Positions 9,581 through 18,810 are shown, counted from the stretch's first letter. The stretch is DNA of 64,000 nucleotides from Flavobacterium jumunjinense (GCF_021650975.2 NZ_CP091285.1:2728001-2792000), one strand, 5' to 3'. A program made the numbers and translations. The notes: generated by a model not told the origin, from the letters alone.

Positions 9581-10756
9581 ATGAATTATATCCTTTTTGA
9601 TGGAACAGTACGCAATGCATTGCTTCCATTTACATTTACTCGTCCTGTAGCCGATATTAGAGTTGGAATTTTAACTATCCGTGAAAAATGGGAAAAATAT
9701 TTAGGTTATACTACTACGACTCTAACGGAAGAATACTTGATGGAGAAATTTCCAATGGTAGAAATGGAGGAAAATGTAATGATTAACGCTTCTTTTTTTC
9801 CAAATGAAATTTTGGTAGAAATGGTTAAGAATTTAGAAAAAAATCAAGCTATTATTATAGACGAAGAAATTGTAGCTTTTTATTCTACAGATTCTCAGGA
9901 GGAAGTTGATTTTGATGACTATGATTTGATAGATTATGAAGAAGAAGTATTGCGAATTGAAAACACTTGGGATATTTTTTGTAAGAATGATGCAGCAATT
10001 CGTGAAGATTTTCAGTTAATTACAGAAGATAGATATTCAGAGCCAATTCCGAAGAGCGTAAATGTTATTGCTCCAGAGAATGTATTTATAGAAGAAGGTG
10101 CGAAATTAGAATTTGTTACATTAAACGCATCTACTGGACCAATATATATTGGTAAGGATGCTGAAATAATGGAAGGTTCTGTAATTCGTGGGCCATTTGC
10201 TTTGTGTGAAGGAGCTCAGGTAAAATTGGCAACAAAAATCTATGGTGCAACTACTATTGGTCCTTATTGTAAAGTTGGAGGAGAAGTAAATAACTCAGTT
10301 ATGTTTGGGTATTCTAGTAAAGGACATGATGGGTTTTTAGGTAACTCTGTGTTAGGTGAGTGGTGTAATATTGGTGCAGATTCTAATAGTTCTAACCTTA
10401 AGAATAATTATGAAGAAGTGCGTTTGTGGAGTTATGAAACAGAAAATTTCGCAAAAACAGGTCTTCAGTTTTGTGGCTTAATGATGGGAGATCATAGTAA
10501 ATGTGGTATAAATACAATGTTTAATACAGGAACTGTAATCGGAGTTTCTGCTAATATATTTGGTTCTGGGTTTCCACGTAATTTTGTGCCTAGTTTTTCT
10601 TGGGGTGGAGCAAGCGGATTTACAACCTATTTGACTAAAAAGGCATTTGAAGTGGCAAAAGTTGTAATGAGTCGTCGTCATGTTGAGTTTACAGAAGATG
10701 ATGCAAAAATATTAGAACATGTTTTTGAAGAATCAAAAAAATGGAGAAAAGAATAG
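9581..10756 (+). CDS. GlmU-family putative sugar nucleotidyltransferase/acyltransferase
   Basis: 391 residues. The N-terminal part (LLPFTFTRPVADIRVGILTI) is the divergent nucleotidyltransferase-like domain common in Bacteroidota. From about residue 165 the left-handed beta-helix hexapeptide repeats run (YIGKDAEIMEGSVIRGPFAL, GATTIGPYCKVGGEVNNSVM, GTVIGVSANIFG). The family is annotated as GlmU-like, but classical GlmU active-site motifs such as LxAGxGTRM are missing, so a role in UDP-GlcNAc synthesis is not established. It has its own promoter. Confidence 0.85.
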   Translation: MNYILFDGTVRNALLPFTFTRPVADIRVGILTIREKWEKYLGYTTTTLTEEYLMEKFPMVEMEENVMINASFFPNEILVEMVKNLEKNQAIIIDEEIVAFYSTDSQEEVDFDDYDLIDYEEEVLRIENTWDIFCKNDAAIREDFQLITEDRYSEPIPKSVNVIAPENVFIEEGAKLEFVTLNASTGPIYIGKDAEIMEGSVIRGPFALCEGAQVKLATKIYGATTIGPYCKVGGEVNNSVMFGYSSKGHDGFLGNSVLGEWCNIGADSNSSNLKNNYEEVRLWSYETENFAKTGLQFCGLMMGDHSKCGINTMFNTGTVIGVSANIFGSGFPRNFVPSFSWGGASGFTTYLTKKAFEVAKVVMSRRHVEFTEDDAKILEHVFEESKKWRKE

Positions 10757-10758
10757 TA

Positions 10759-10788
10759 ATACCAGTAAATTCAAGTGACAAATGGTAT
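10759..10788 (+). repeat. 30-bp solo copy of a dispersed palindromic repeat
   Basis: ATACCAG...AATGGTAT, differing by one base from 29111-29140 and matching one terminal arm of the complete element at 28401-28561. It sits two bases after a gene stop. Confidence 0.75.
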
Positions 10789-10816
10789 AAAATACTGATT
10801 TAGAAAGAATAGTGAT

Positions 10817-10851
10817 AAAAAGAAGTGAGATGAGATATTTTGCTTCTTTTT
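10817..10851 (+). terminator. Probable terminator after the GlmU-like gene
   Basis: AAAAAGAAG and CTTCTTTTT form a 9-bp AU-rich stem with a 17-base loop and a T run. The large loop makes it weaker than others in the window. Confidence 0.5.
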
Positions 10852-11031
10852 TTGTTAATAACCATAGTATGTGTGTTGTTTTCGTTTTGAGTAGCTTGAG
10901 TTGTTGTTTTGTTGATTATAAAACTATTTTTATTTTTTTAATTAGATTATAAAACTATATTTTGTTTTAATGTTAGTTTTTTTAATTGTATAATTATAAT
11001 TTTGCTTTAAATTTAAAACACTAATAGAAAA

Positions 11032-12180
11032 ATGGGTTTATTAACTGCAAATGATAATCAGCGATTAAAAGAATTAAATGATTATATAGAGAATGCAAGA
11101 AATAATTTTTTAGGATATCCTGTTTCTAAAGATTTTGATTATTCTGAAATTTTACATTTTCTTCAATATCCTATTAATAATTTAGGAGATCCTTTTGAAG
11201 ATGGTACGTATAAGGTGCAAACTCATGAATTAGAAAGAGAAGTGGTTACTTTTTTTGCGAAATTATTTAGAGCAAATCCACATGATTATTGGGGATATGT
11301 TACAAATGGTGGTTCAGAAAGTAATTTGTACGGGTTGTATTTGGCAAGAGAATTATTTCCAAAAGCAATGGTGTATTATTCAGAATCTACTCATTATAGT
11401 GTTAGAAAAAACATTCATTTATTAAATATTCCAAGTATTGTGATTCGTTCGCAAGTAAATGGAGAAATAGATTATGAAGATTTTGAAAATACTTTAAGAA
11501 TGAATCGTCATAAACCAGCAATTGTTTTGACTACTTTTGGAACAACGATGAAAGAGGCAAAAGATGATGTTTCAAGAATTAGAGGAATTTTAAGAAATTT
11601 AGCAATTCAAGATAGTTATATTCATTGCGATGCAGCTTTATCTGGAACTTATGGTGCTTTTATGGAACCTCGTTTACCTTTCGATTTTCAAGATGGAGCA
11701 GATAGTATCTCAATTAGTGGTCATAAATTTATAGGCTCACCAATTCCAACAGGAGTAATTATTACCAAGCGTTCTAATAGGGATAGAATTTCAAAAGGAA
11801 TTTCCTATATAGGTTCGCTAGATACAACCATTACAGGGTCTAGAAATGGTCATTGTCCGTTGTTCTTATGGTATGCTTTGAAGAAACTAAATGTACAAGG
11901 GTTAAAAGAACGCTATTTAAAAAGTTTAGAAGTTGCAGAATATTGTGAAGAACGTTTAAAAGAAATTGGAGTAGCAGCTTGGAGAAATCCTAATGCAATT
12001 ACTGTTGTCTTTCCAAAAACTTCAAATGAGATTAAACTGAAATGGCAATTGGCAACAGAAGGCGATATTGCACACGTAATTTGTATGCCAAATGTTACCA
12101 AAGAACAAATTGATGCTCTTGTTGAAGATATGAAAAATTGTAAAGAAGTAAACGAAGAAATTTTTGAATTAAGTTTCTAA
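11032..12180 (+). CDS. hdc: Histidine decarboxylase, PLP-dependent (group II)
   Basis: 382 residues, the usual length of bacterial PLP histidine decarboxylases (Morganella type). Seen: the PLP-phosphate region TNGGSESNLYGLYLARELFP, the ring-stacking His in STHYSVRK (His121), HCDAALSG (Asp200) and the Schiff-base lysine in SGHKFIGSPIPTG (Lys232). DTTITGSRNGHCPLFLW and ITVVFPK also match that family. It would convert histidine to histamine and CO2 in the cytoplasm. No antiporter (HdcP-like) or siderophore synthetase lies beside it. A terminator follows, so it is monocistronic. The specific substrate is inferred from family resemblance. Confidence 0.88.
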   Translation: MGLLTANDNQRLKELNDYIENARNNFLGYPVSKDFDYSEILHFLQYPINNLGDPFEDGTYKVQTHELEREVVTFFAKLFRANPHDYWGYVTNGGSESNLYGLYLARELFPKAMVYYSESTHYSVRKNIHLLNIPSIVIRSQVNGEIDYEDFENTLRMNRHKPAIVLTTFGTTMKEAKDDVSRIRGILRNLAIQDSYIHCDAALSGTYGAFMEPRLPFDFQDGADSISISGHKFIGSPIPTGVIITKRSNRDRISKGISYIGSLDTTITGSRNGHCPLFLWYALKKLNVQGLKERYLKSLEVAEYCEERLKEIGVAAWRNPNAITVVFPKTSNEIKLKWQLATEGDIAHVICMPNVTKEQIDALVEDMKNCKEVNEEIFELSF

Positions 12181-12202
12181 ATAAAAATTATATATTTGAC
12201 AA

Positions 12203-12241
12203 AAAAGTAAGTATTCGGTTGAAAAACGGAATACTTTTTTT
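12203..12241 (+). terminator. Terminator after histidine decarboxylase
   Basis: AGTATTC (12210-12216) pairs with GAATACT (12229-12235), flanked by A and T runs. Confidence 0.85.
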
Positions 12242-12264
12242 ATGATATTTTAAAATTAAGAACT

Positions 12265-12594
12265 ATGTTAGGTATTTTAGTGATTTTCTTTATCGGAAAA
12301 TATTTTTATCAATTAGCAGAAAAATACAATCAGAATAAATTATTATTTGCAATTTTAGGTGTTGTAGCGTATTATGTTGGTGGAGCGATTGCAGGAGTCG
12401 TTTTGGCTATTTTTAGTATGATTATAGAATTTGAGGTTGACTGGGATAATACACTTTTAATGGGGATTTTAGGATTGCCAGCCGGATTACTTAGTTGTTG
12501 GTTGTTCTATTATTTGTTAGAGAAAAATTGGAAAAAGAAAGAAGTGAAACCACTTGAAAATATTGATGATATTGGAAGAGATTTGGAAGAATAA
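12265..12594 (+). CDS. Small membrane protein of unknown function
   Basis: 109 residues with three hydrophobic segments (about 1-12, 28-55 and 64-86), an acidic loop between the second and third, and a charged C-terminus ending IGRDLEE. No family recognised. An insertion sequence begins 22 bases after its stop, so any downstream operon partner has been separated from it. Confidence 0.6.
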   Translation: MLGILVIFFIGKYFYQLAEKYNQNKLLFAILGVVAYYVGGAIAGVVLAIFSMIIEFEVDWDNTLLMGILGLPAGLLSCWLFYYLLEKNWKKKEVKPLENIDDIGRDLEE

Positions 12595-12659
12595 TAAAAA
12601 ATACGATAATGCAATTTGAACATGCCCCAAAAAGTTAGACACTATTTGGGGCATTTTTT

Positions 12660-13178
12660 ATGGAAAGAAAAGTCAAGTATTCTTATGCATTTAAGTTAGA
12701 ATGTGTTGAATTAGTATTAAAGAAACATTATTCAAATTTATATGTTTCAAAGTTAAAAGGTCCAGACGAATCTAATATTCGTAAGTGGATTAGATTTTAT
12801 AAAAGCTATGGGAAAGAGGGTTTATTGCCCAGGAGAAATCAAAGTTATTCAGCTGATTTTAAGCTAAAAGTATTAAAAACTATAGAAAAGGAATCACTTT
12901 CATTAATAGATACTTGTTTAAAGTTTAATATTCCTGATTTAGCTATTATTGTAAAATGGAAAAAAGATTTTGTTAACTTTGGTTTTGAAGGACTACAACC
13001 AAAAATTAAAGGAAGACCAAGATCTATGAATTTTAAAAGCAAAAAAAGCAAATCAGCTAAGCCACTAACCAGAGAAGAAGAACTTCTTAAGGAAAATGAA
13101 GCATTACGTTGTGAGAATGATTATTTAAAAAAGTTACAAGCCTTAATTCAGGCGGAAGAAAGAGCCAACAAGCGCTAG
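12660..13178 (+). CDS. IS3-family transposase OrfA (DNA-binding helix-turn-helix)
   Basis: 172 residues with two helix-turn-helix blocks (about 8-55 and 62-105): YSYAFKLECVELVLKKHYSN and YSADFKLKVLKTIEKESLSL. A basic linker and a C-terminal leucine-zipper-like coiled coil (LLKENEALRCENDYLKKL) follow. OrfA binds the terminal repeats. It starts 43 bases inside the left end of the IS. A slip site near the 3' end lets ribosomes enter the OrfB frame. Confidence 0.93.
   Translation: MERKVKYSYAFKLECVELVLKKHYSNLYVSKLKGPDESNIRKWIRFYKSYGKEGLLPRRNQSYSADFKLKVLKTIEKESLSLIDTCLKFNIPDLAIIVKWKKDFVNFGFEGLQPKIKGRPRSMNFKSKKSKSAKPLTREEELLKENEALRCENDYLKKLQALIQAEERANKR
13127..13133 (+). promoter_or_regulatory. Programmed -1 frameshift heptamer A AAA AAG
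   Basis: In the OrfA frame the codons read TTA AAA AAG, giving the canonical slippery heptamer. After a -1 shift the frame is free of stops through to the OrfB ATG at 13184, so a fused OrfAB transposase of about 437 residues can be made. This is the known IS3-family strategy. Confidence 0.8.
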
Positions 13179-13183
13179 TCATA

Positions 13184-14017
13184 ATGGAATTAAGGCATAA
13201 ATATGATTTAAAAGTACTTTTAAATTATACAAATATGGCAAGAAGTAGTTTTTATTATCATCAAAAACAAAGTAAATTAAGTGATAAATATAGAGTAGTT
13301 AAAGAACTAATTAAATCGATTTATCACAAACATAAAGGTCGTTATGGTTATCGAAGAGTAACTGATGAACTTCAAAATAAAGGAATAATTATTAATCATA
13401 AAACAGTTTTCAGGTTAATGAAATTATTAGGATTAAAAAGCGTCATTAGAGTTAAAAAGTATAGATCATATAAAGGAGAGCATGGTAAAATAGCTCCTAA
13501 TATTTTAGAAAGAAATTTTAAAGCAACAGCACCAAATCAAAAATGGGCAACTGATGTTACCGAGTTTAATGTCTCTGGAAAGAAGCTATATTTATCACCG
13601 ATAATTGACTTATTTAATCAAGAAATTATTAGTTATGAGTTAACAGAACGACCTGTATTTAATCAGGTAGTTATGATGCTTAAAAAAGCATTTAAGAAAA
13701 TACCAAATAAGACTAATTTAATTTTACACTCTGACCAAGGTTGGCAATATCAAATGAAGCACTATCAATATTTATTGAAACAAAAAGGGATTACACAAAG
13801 TATGTCTAGAAAAGCAAATTGTTTAGACAATGCCATTATTGAAAACTTCTTTGGAATATTAAAATCAGAGCTGTTTTATCTAAAAAAATACAAGTCTATT
13901 GAAGAATTAAAAAAGGAGATAATAGAATATATAAGTTATTATAATAATGAAAGAATTAAATCAAATTTAAACAAAATGAGCCCGATAAAATATCGAGCTC
14001 ATTATTATCAAAATTAA
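13184..14017 (+). CDS. IS3-family transposase OrfB (DDE integrase core)
   Basis: 277 residues. An N-terminal HTH_21 region (YHKHKGRYGYRRVTDELQNK) precedes the rve/DDE core: first Asp in NQKWATDVTEFNV, second in LILHSDQGWQYQ, Glu in NAIIENFFGILKSELFY. All three catalytic acids are intact. It is expected to act mainly as the OrfAB frameshift product that cuts and joins DNA. The frame is open upstream back through the slip site. Confidence 0.95.
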   Translation: MELRHKYDLKVLLNYTNMARSSFYYHQKQSKLSDKYRVVKELIKSIYHKHKGRYGYRRVTDELQNKGIIINHKTVFRLMKLLGLKSVIRVKKYRSYKGEHGKIAPNILERNFKATAPNQKWATDVTEFNVSGKKLYLSPIIDLFNQEIISYELTERPVFNQVVMMLKKAFKKIPNKTNLILHSDQGWQYQMKHYQYLLKQKGITQSMSRKANCLDNAIIENFFGILKSELFYLKKYKSIEELKKEIIEYISYYNNERIKSNLNKMSPIKYRAHYYQN

Positions 14018-14102
14018 TTATAAATTTGTCTAACCTTTTGGGTGCAGTCTAATTAGTGTTATCATATTTTTTATAAAACGTATATTACAATGTAATTTAG
14101 GA

Positions 14103-14393
14103 ATGATACTATTGTCAGTCTTACTTGCTATAATGTCAATAGGACTTGTCAAAAATCAAGAGAATAATTATTTCAATGAGTTTTTAAATGTGTTCATTCA
14201 AGGAACAACATATTTTAACATGTATGTAGTTGTTCCTGCTATTATAGCACTGTTGCTTATTCAAATTTTTAGAAAGAAAACAAAAAACAAACAGGTAAAT
14301 TTAAAAATTCATTTTCTATTATTATGGATTACAATAGTTTTGGTTCTGTTTTTATCATTGGTAACTTTTATTATTATTAGTCGCTTACATTAA
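14103..14393 (+). CDS. Small membrane protein of unknown function
   Basis: 96 residues with three hydrophobic stretches (about 1-14, 38-53 and 68-92). The ATG lies 52 bases after the right end of the IS. The frame stays open upstream into the IS, so N-terminal residues may have been lost when the element inserted; without a homolog this cannot be decided. Its stop overlaps the convergent serine hydrolase gene by four bases. Confidence 0.5.
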   Translation: MILLSVLLAIMSIGLVKNQENNYFNEFLNVFIQGTTYFNMYVVVPAIIALLLIQIFRKKTKNKQVNLKIHFLLLWITIVLVLFLSLVTFIIISRLH

Positions 14394-15451
14394 TCCCAAG
14401 AGATAACCGCATTAATTTTTTGCCAAAGTATATTATCAAAAGTAGATAAGGCAAAATTAGATCCATCTGCAGCATTTCCCATTCTGACTATAACAAGTTT
14501 TTGACTAGGAACGACATAAATTTTTTGGTCGTCTTTTCCTAAAGCGCAAAACATATCAGCAGGAGCATTTGGAATTAAATTGCCTTGAAACTCAAATTGA
14601 GATTGTGGTAAATGATACGAAGATTTCCCGTTTAGCCACCATAAATAACCATAAGATAAATTAATGGACTGAGAAGTTGTTGTGGCATTATTGAAAAAGT
14701 TGGTATTGAGTATTTGCGTACCATTCCAGTTTCCTTTGTTTAAAGCCAATAAACCAAATCGTGCCATGCTTCTTGTTGTACTCCAATACACACTAAAATC
14801 ACCATTTTGTATCCAACTTCCCGACATTCCAATTGGATTTTTTAATTTCGAATTAAAATAACTTTCCCAACTTTGATTTGTAGCGACAGCAACAACATCT
14901 TGAAGTTTTACATAAACATTATGATAGGCCCAACGTGTTCCTGCATCGGATTGATATTGCAAGTTTGTAGGCGAAACATCATCTCCTAAATCATCATTTA
15001 AACCAGAAGTCATGGTTAAAAGATTTTTACAGCTTATTAAATTTTCTTTTGCTAAAGAAGCACTTGTCCAATTATTTCCAATATAATCTGAAACCTTGTT
15101 GTTTGTATTAATGAAGCCTTCTTGTTCCGCAATTCCCGTCAAAGTTGAAGTTAACGTTTTTCCTGCACTTGCCCAATACCATGGAGTCGTAATTGTATGT
15201 CCATTGAAATAATTTTCCATCACAATTTTTCCATTATGAAGAATAATAAAACCTTTAGTGTTTTTTAGTTCTAAATAGTCTAATAATTCTTGAGTATTGC
15301 TTTGATTTCCACCAATACTGACTATCGTTTTTGTTTCCCAAGTTGTACTGTTATTAGGAGGGAAATACATAGCGTCTTCGTAAGTGTCATTTTCATTAGA
15401 ATTACAACTTAAAAATAAAGTGGCTATTAATAAGCAAGTTATACGTTTCAT
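14390..15451 (-). CDS. Serine hydrolase lipoprotein, class C beta-lactamase fold
   Basis: 353 residues from the preferred ATG at 15451, which puts a lipoprotein signal (LLIATLFLSC) at the N-terminus; a start 27 bases upstream would spoil it. Seen: the SxxK catalytic motif in ASAGKTLTSTLTG, a second-motif Tyr in YHNVYVKLQDVV, and GMSGSW. These belong to the beta-lactamase/D-Ala-D-Ala peptidase/esterase superfamily (PF00144). Periplasmic or surface esterase or peptidase activity is likely; substrate unknown. Antibiotic hydrolysis should not be assumed. Confidence 0.85.
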   Translation of the reverse strand: MKRITCLLIATLFLSCNSNENDTYEDAMYFPPNNSTTWETKTIVSIGGNQSNTQELLDYLELKNTKGFIILHNGKIVMENYFNGHTITTPWYWASAGKTLTSTLTGIAEQEGFINTNNKVSDYIGNNWTSASLAKENLISCKNLLTMTSGLNDDLGDDVSPTNLQYQSDAGTRWAYHNVYVKLQDVVAVATNQSWESYFNSKLKNPIGMSGSWIQNGDFSVYWSTTRSMARFGLLALNKGNWNGTQILNTNFFNNATTTSQSINLSYGYLWWLNGKSSYHLPQSQFEFQGNLIPNAPADMFCALGKDDQKIYVVPSQKLVIVRMGNAADGSNFALSTFDNILWQKINAVISWD

Positions 15452-15542
15452 GGAAATTTTGTTTATAACATTAGACAATAAAAGTATTAAATAGTTTAAT
15501 TAATATATCTGAAATATGTAATTTTATTTCAAAATAATAAAA

Positions 15543-15980
15543 ATGCAAAGAAGTATAACTTTAGGTTTAATTTTAGCTCTATTTTTTTCATGTTCAACAC
15601 CTGTTAAGGAAACGGATTTGGCAAAAATTAATGGTTTTTGGGAAATTGAAAAAGTAGAATTGTCCAATGGAGAAATGAAAGAATATAAGATTAATGAAGA
15701 GGTTGAGCAAATTGAATTTAATGACGGTAAAGGAATAAAAAGAAAAGTGATAATGCTTTATAGTGGTAATTTTTTTACAAACAATATTAAACAAGAATTT
15801 ACAATAGAAGCAAAAGAAAACAACTATTATATTCTTAATAAAACAGACTATTCAACATGGAAAGAAGAAATTGAAAAGTTGACAGACTCTGTTTTTTTAA
15901 TAAAAAATGAAGAAGGAATTAAGTATCATTATAGAAAAAGAAACGATATAAAACTTGAAAAAAATGGCGAAACGAACTAA
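15543..15980 (+). CDS. Lipoprotein of unknown function (lipocalin-like size)
   Basis: 145 residues with lipobox LFFSC near residue 17. The body begins INGFWEIEKVELSNGEMKEY and runs in short beta strands, resembling the small lipocalin-like or META-type lipoproteins of Bacteroidota, but no firm family match is made. The 3' end overlaps the start of the DUF721 gene by 17 bases, so the two are translationally linked. Confidence 0.65.
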   Translation: MQRSITLGLILALFFSCSTPVKETDLAKINGFWEIEKVELSNGEMKEYKINEEVEQIEFNDGKGIKRKVIMLYSGNFFTNNIKQEFTIEAKENNYYILNKTDYSTWKEEIEKLTDSVFLIKNEEGIKYHYRKRNDIKLEKNGETN

Positions 15981-16260
15981 TGAAGAACTTTCTATAAAAG
16001 ATGTTTTACAGAATTTTATTTCTCAGAATAAATTAGAATCGGGTATAGATAAGGTAGATGTTAAAGGAGCGTGGTTAAAGATGATGGGGAATGGAGTAGG
16101 GACTTATACTGAGGCTGTAGAACTAAAAAATAATACATTATATGTGAAATTAACATCATCTGTATTACGAGAAGAATTGTCTCATGGGAAAGAAAAAATT
16201 ATAGCCATGATAAATGACGAAATGGGTAAAGATTTAATACGATATCTAGTGCTAAGATAA
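15964..16260 (+). CDS. DUF721 (DciA-like) protein
   Basis: 98 residues from the ATG at 15964; an in-frame TTG nine bases upstream is less likely. The pattern VDVKGAWLKMMGNGVGTYTEAVELKNNTLYVKLTSSVLREELSHGK (quoted in pieces: VKGAWLKMMG, NNTLYVKLTSSVLREEL) is that of DUF721. This family contains DciA, the helicase loader/operator of bacteria lacking DnaC. In Bacteroidota it is often beside recF, which is not seen here. Role in replication is therefore by family only. Confidence 0.85.
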   Translation: MAKRTNEELSIKDVLQNFISQNKLESGIDKVDVKGAWLKMMGNGVGTYTEAVELKNNTLYVKLTSSVLREELSHGKEKIIAMINDEMGKDLIRYLVLR

Positions 16261-16266
16261 TAACAT

Positions 16267-16306
16267 AAAAAAAGCGGAAATGATTGAAATCAATTTCCGC
16301 TTTTTT
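16267..16306 (+). terminator. Bidirectional terminator
   Basis: AGCGGAAAT / ATTTCCGCT stem between A and T runs, lying between the convergent DUF721 gene and the T9SS-exported protein gene. Confidence 0.9.
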
Positions 16307-16326
16307 ACAACCAAATACTAAACTTT

Positions 16327-18810
16327 TTAATTCGTTTTAATAAATTGTTCAGATAATGTGCCACCATCTTCTGTTTTAATTGTTAAAATATATAAACCTT
16401 CTGCTAAATCTGAAATTTTTATAGAAGAATAGAAATCGCTAATTGTTTTCACCTGTTTTCCAGTAGTATCATAAATGTTCATTTCTTTCACATTTAGAGT
16501 TTCAATATTAATAATAGACAAGAAATTACTACTTGGATTAGGGTAGATTTTAACTTGATTCGCATTGAAGCTTGTGCTACTTAAAGGGGAAGATCCTTCT
16601 ATGACATGTGTGGTTTGATTAGGACTAGGATTGTTAATAACATCAACAATTCCAGAAGGCCATTTAATTACAATCTGGTTTACGGCTGTTGCTGTTCCTA
16701 TTCCGAAATGAGCATTAAGTGAACTCATATATCTAAAACCTTCTCCACTTCTAATATCTCTAATTTGTTTTCCCCAAGAACCATGAATTTCTACTCTAGC
16801 TCCAATTCCGTTAATGTTACTTTGTACACCTTCTAAAGTTACTTTTACCCAATTATTACCATTTGGAACAGCATAACTTATAACATTCCCGTTTAAAATA
16901 TCTAAAAAACCATCATTATTTAGATCACCAATGGCACCAACACTAATTCCGTTTGAATATTTTACTTCTGAAAAAACACTATTTCCTTGATTAAACATTA
17001 TTTTGTTTCCCCCTCCTAAAACATCAACATAGCCATCGTTGTCAAAGTCATAAGCTACATTGTCTATATTTGTTGTAGGATTGGTGTCCCATCCAGAGCC
17101 TGCTGTAATGTTTGTATAAGCTTCTTCTACATTATTTGTAGTATCTAAATTGTTTTGAAAGTACTTATGTGTTCCAGAACTAGCAGTAATGATAATATCC
17201 ATATCGCCATCATTGTCAAAATCGGCAATAGCTGAAGACCAAGTTTGAATAGGTGTAATATCAATTTGAGCCAAAGCAGAAATATTTGTATAAACGCCAT
17301 CACCATCGTTTCTGTGCAATTCGCAAGGAGGTCCAGAACATTTAGAAATAAATACATCAGTATCACCATCATTATCGAAATCCGTAAATAATGTAGAATA
17401 ATTTCCACCAGTGCTACCTAAATTCATAGCACCAGGAGTAACACTACTTTGGTAATAGGTTAAATTTCCATTTCCATCATTAAGATAGTAGACATTCGGT
17501 GCTATATCATGACAAGAAAAAACATCCAAATGACCATCATTATTTAAATCAGCAAAATTGGTTCTTTGACAAAATATATACTCACTAGGAGTAAAATTAG
17601 AGTAAGCTGTACCTGTGCTGTTTGATGTCCAGACACTTAAGCCTTGTCCGTTACCTAGAATAATATCATTATATCCATCTCTGTTATAATCACCAGCTGC
17701 TAAACTCCATGAAGGCATTTTACTTGTTCCTGTAATAGGAAAATCGGTAATTGAAAATGCCCCTGCAGTTGTTCCTTGATAATGGACTTTCAAACTATTT
17801 GCGTTAACACCTGCTATGTCATCTTTGTAGTCACCATTCATATCTACAATACACAGTTTATACTGACTAGTTATTGTACTTACAGTCTCTTTAATATAAG
17901 AAATTGGAGGAGGAATAATGGTAGTTTCTGTTAATTCAAAATTGAAGCCATCAGTGCTCCATCTGTTATCCCAAGCAATGTAGTAAGTAACGCCACCAGT
18001 TACTACAAAAGTCTTAGTAGATAAATAAGAATTTGTGTTTCCAGAATTACATTGAATTGTTCCAGAATTGTCATCGCCAACAAAACAGTTTAGCGCAGTA
18101 CATGTTCCTGTGTAGACGTTGAAATTTGTGTTTTTACAAATGTTTTCAATCAAATCGGACGAAATGGTTACTTCATAATCCTGAGAAGGCGTATAAGAAT
18201 ACCATTCAGCCTTTGAGCTTGTAGAACAAGAAGTGCTTAAATTGGTAGTATTGATAGCATTAACTGTTGTGATTCCTGCCGTTATAGGTGTTGCAGTAAG
18301 ACAAGGGTTTGGTGGAATAGGAGCTTCGCTTAGTTCAAAGTCGAACCCATTAGTATTCCATTGATTATTCCACATAATATAGTAAACTGTTCCAGCTACT
18401 ACGTTAAAAGTTTTTGTAGATAAATAAGAATTTGTATTTCCAGTATTACATTGAATAACTCCAGAATCATCGTCTCCAGTAAAACAAGTTAAGCTGCCAC
18501 AAGTTCCAGTATAAACTTCAAAATTAGTGTCTTTACAAATGTTTTGAGATAAATCGGAAGTAACAGTAACGCTATAATCATTAGTGGGGGTGTAGATATA
18601 CCATTCTGCCAAGGCAGAAGTAGAACAACCTGTTGTTATATTTGCTCCGTCTATAACATCTACAGTGACAACACCTGCTGTAAGTGGTAAAGCTGTATCA
18701 CATGAATCTTGGGAGTAATTCATTTGATAGCTTAATAGTGCAATGAGGAAGCATAATTTTAAAATTATGTCTTTTCTATTTTTACTATATTGGGTAGTTT
18801 TAGATTTCAT
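16327..18810 (-). CDS. T9SS-exported FG-GAP/VCBS-repeat protein with ASPIC/UnbV domain
   Basis: 827 residues. Signal peptide, then two near-identical domains of about 130 residues starting DSCDTALPLTAG and NPCLTATPITAG, with paired cysteines. Next come at least six calcium-binding FG-GAP/VCBS motifs (DYNRDGYND, DLNNDGHLD, DFDNDGDTD, DFDNDGDMD, DFDNDGYVD, DLNNDGFLD). An ASPIC/UnbV domain follows (GIGARVEIHGSWGKQIRDI, FGIGTATAVNQIVIKWPSG). A C-terminal type A T9SS sorting tail ends it (VKIYPNPSSNFLSI... LAEGLYILTIKTEDG). It should be exported across the outer membrane and attached or released. Function likely adhesive or binding; not enzymatic from sequence. The gene after it in the operon order encodes a di-haem lipoprotein. 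Confidence 0.9.
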   Translation of the reverse strand: MKSKTTQYSKNRKDIILKLCFLIALLSYQMNYSQDSCDTALPLTAGVVTVDVIDGANITTGCSTSALAEWYIYTPTNDYSVTVTSDLSQNICKDTNFEVYTGTCGSLTCFTGDDDSGVIQCNTGNTNSYLSTKTFNVVAGTVYYIMWNNQWNTNGFDFELSEAPIPPNPCLTATPITAGITTVNAINTTNLSTSCSTSSKAEWYSYTPSQDYEVTISSDLIENICKNTNFNVYTGTCTALNCFVGDDNSGTIQCNSGNTNSYLSTKTFVVTGGVTYYIAWDNRWSTDGFNFELTETTIIPPPISYIKETVSTITSQYKLCIVDMNGDYKDDIAGVNANSLKVHYQGTTAGAFSITDFPITGTSKMPSWSLAAGDYNRDGYNDIILGNGQGLSVWTSNSTGTAYSNFTPSEYIFCQRTNFADLNNDGHLDVFSCHDIAPNVYYLNDGNGNLTYYQSSVTPGAMNLGSTGGNYSTLFTDFDNDGDTDVFISKCSGPPCELHRNDGDGVYTNISALAQIDITPIQTWSSAIADFDNDGDMDIIITASSGTHKYFQNNLDTTNNVEEAYTNITAGSGWDTNPTTNIDNVAYDFDNDGYVDVLGGGNKIMFNQGNSVFSEVKYSNGISVGAIGDLNNDGFLDILNGNVISYAVPNGNNWVKVTLEGVQSNINGIGARVEIHGSWGKQIRDIRSGEGFRYMSSLNAHFGIGTATAVNQIVIKWPSGIVDVINNPSPNQTTHVIEGSSPLSSTSFNANQVKIYPNPSSNFLSIINIETLNVKEMNIYDTTGKQVKTISDFYSSIKISDLAEGLYILTIKTEDGGTLSEQFIKTN

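Larger units (their letters stand above)
12617..14050 (+). mobile_element. Complete IS3-family insertion sequence (IS150 group)
   Basis: About 1434 bp with imperfect terminal inverted repeats. The left end holds GCCCCAAAAAGTTAGAC (12623-12640); the right end, read inward, holds CACCCAAAAGGTTAGAC. It encodes OrfA and OrfB in overlapping phases. AATT occurs at 12613-12616 and again at 14051-14054, which fits a 4-bp target duplication and suggests an intact, fairly recent insertion. It landed between two small membrane-protein genes. Exact ends are uncertain by one or two bases. Confidence 0.9.

Noticed and set aside
14390-15451. Beta-lactamase resistance gene
   Set aside because: Only the broad serine hydrolase fold is supported; the typical class C KTG context and AmpC identity are not clear.
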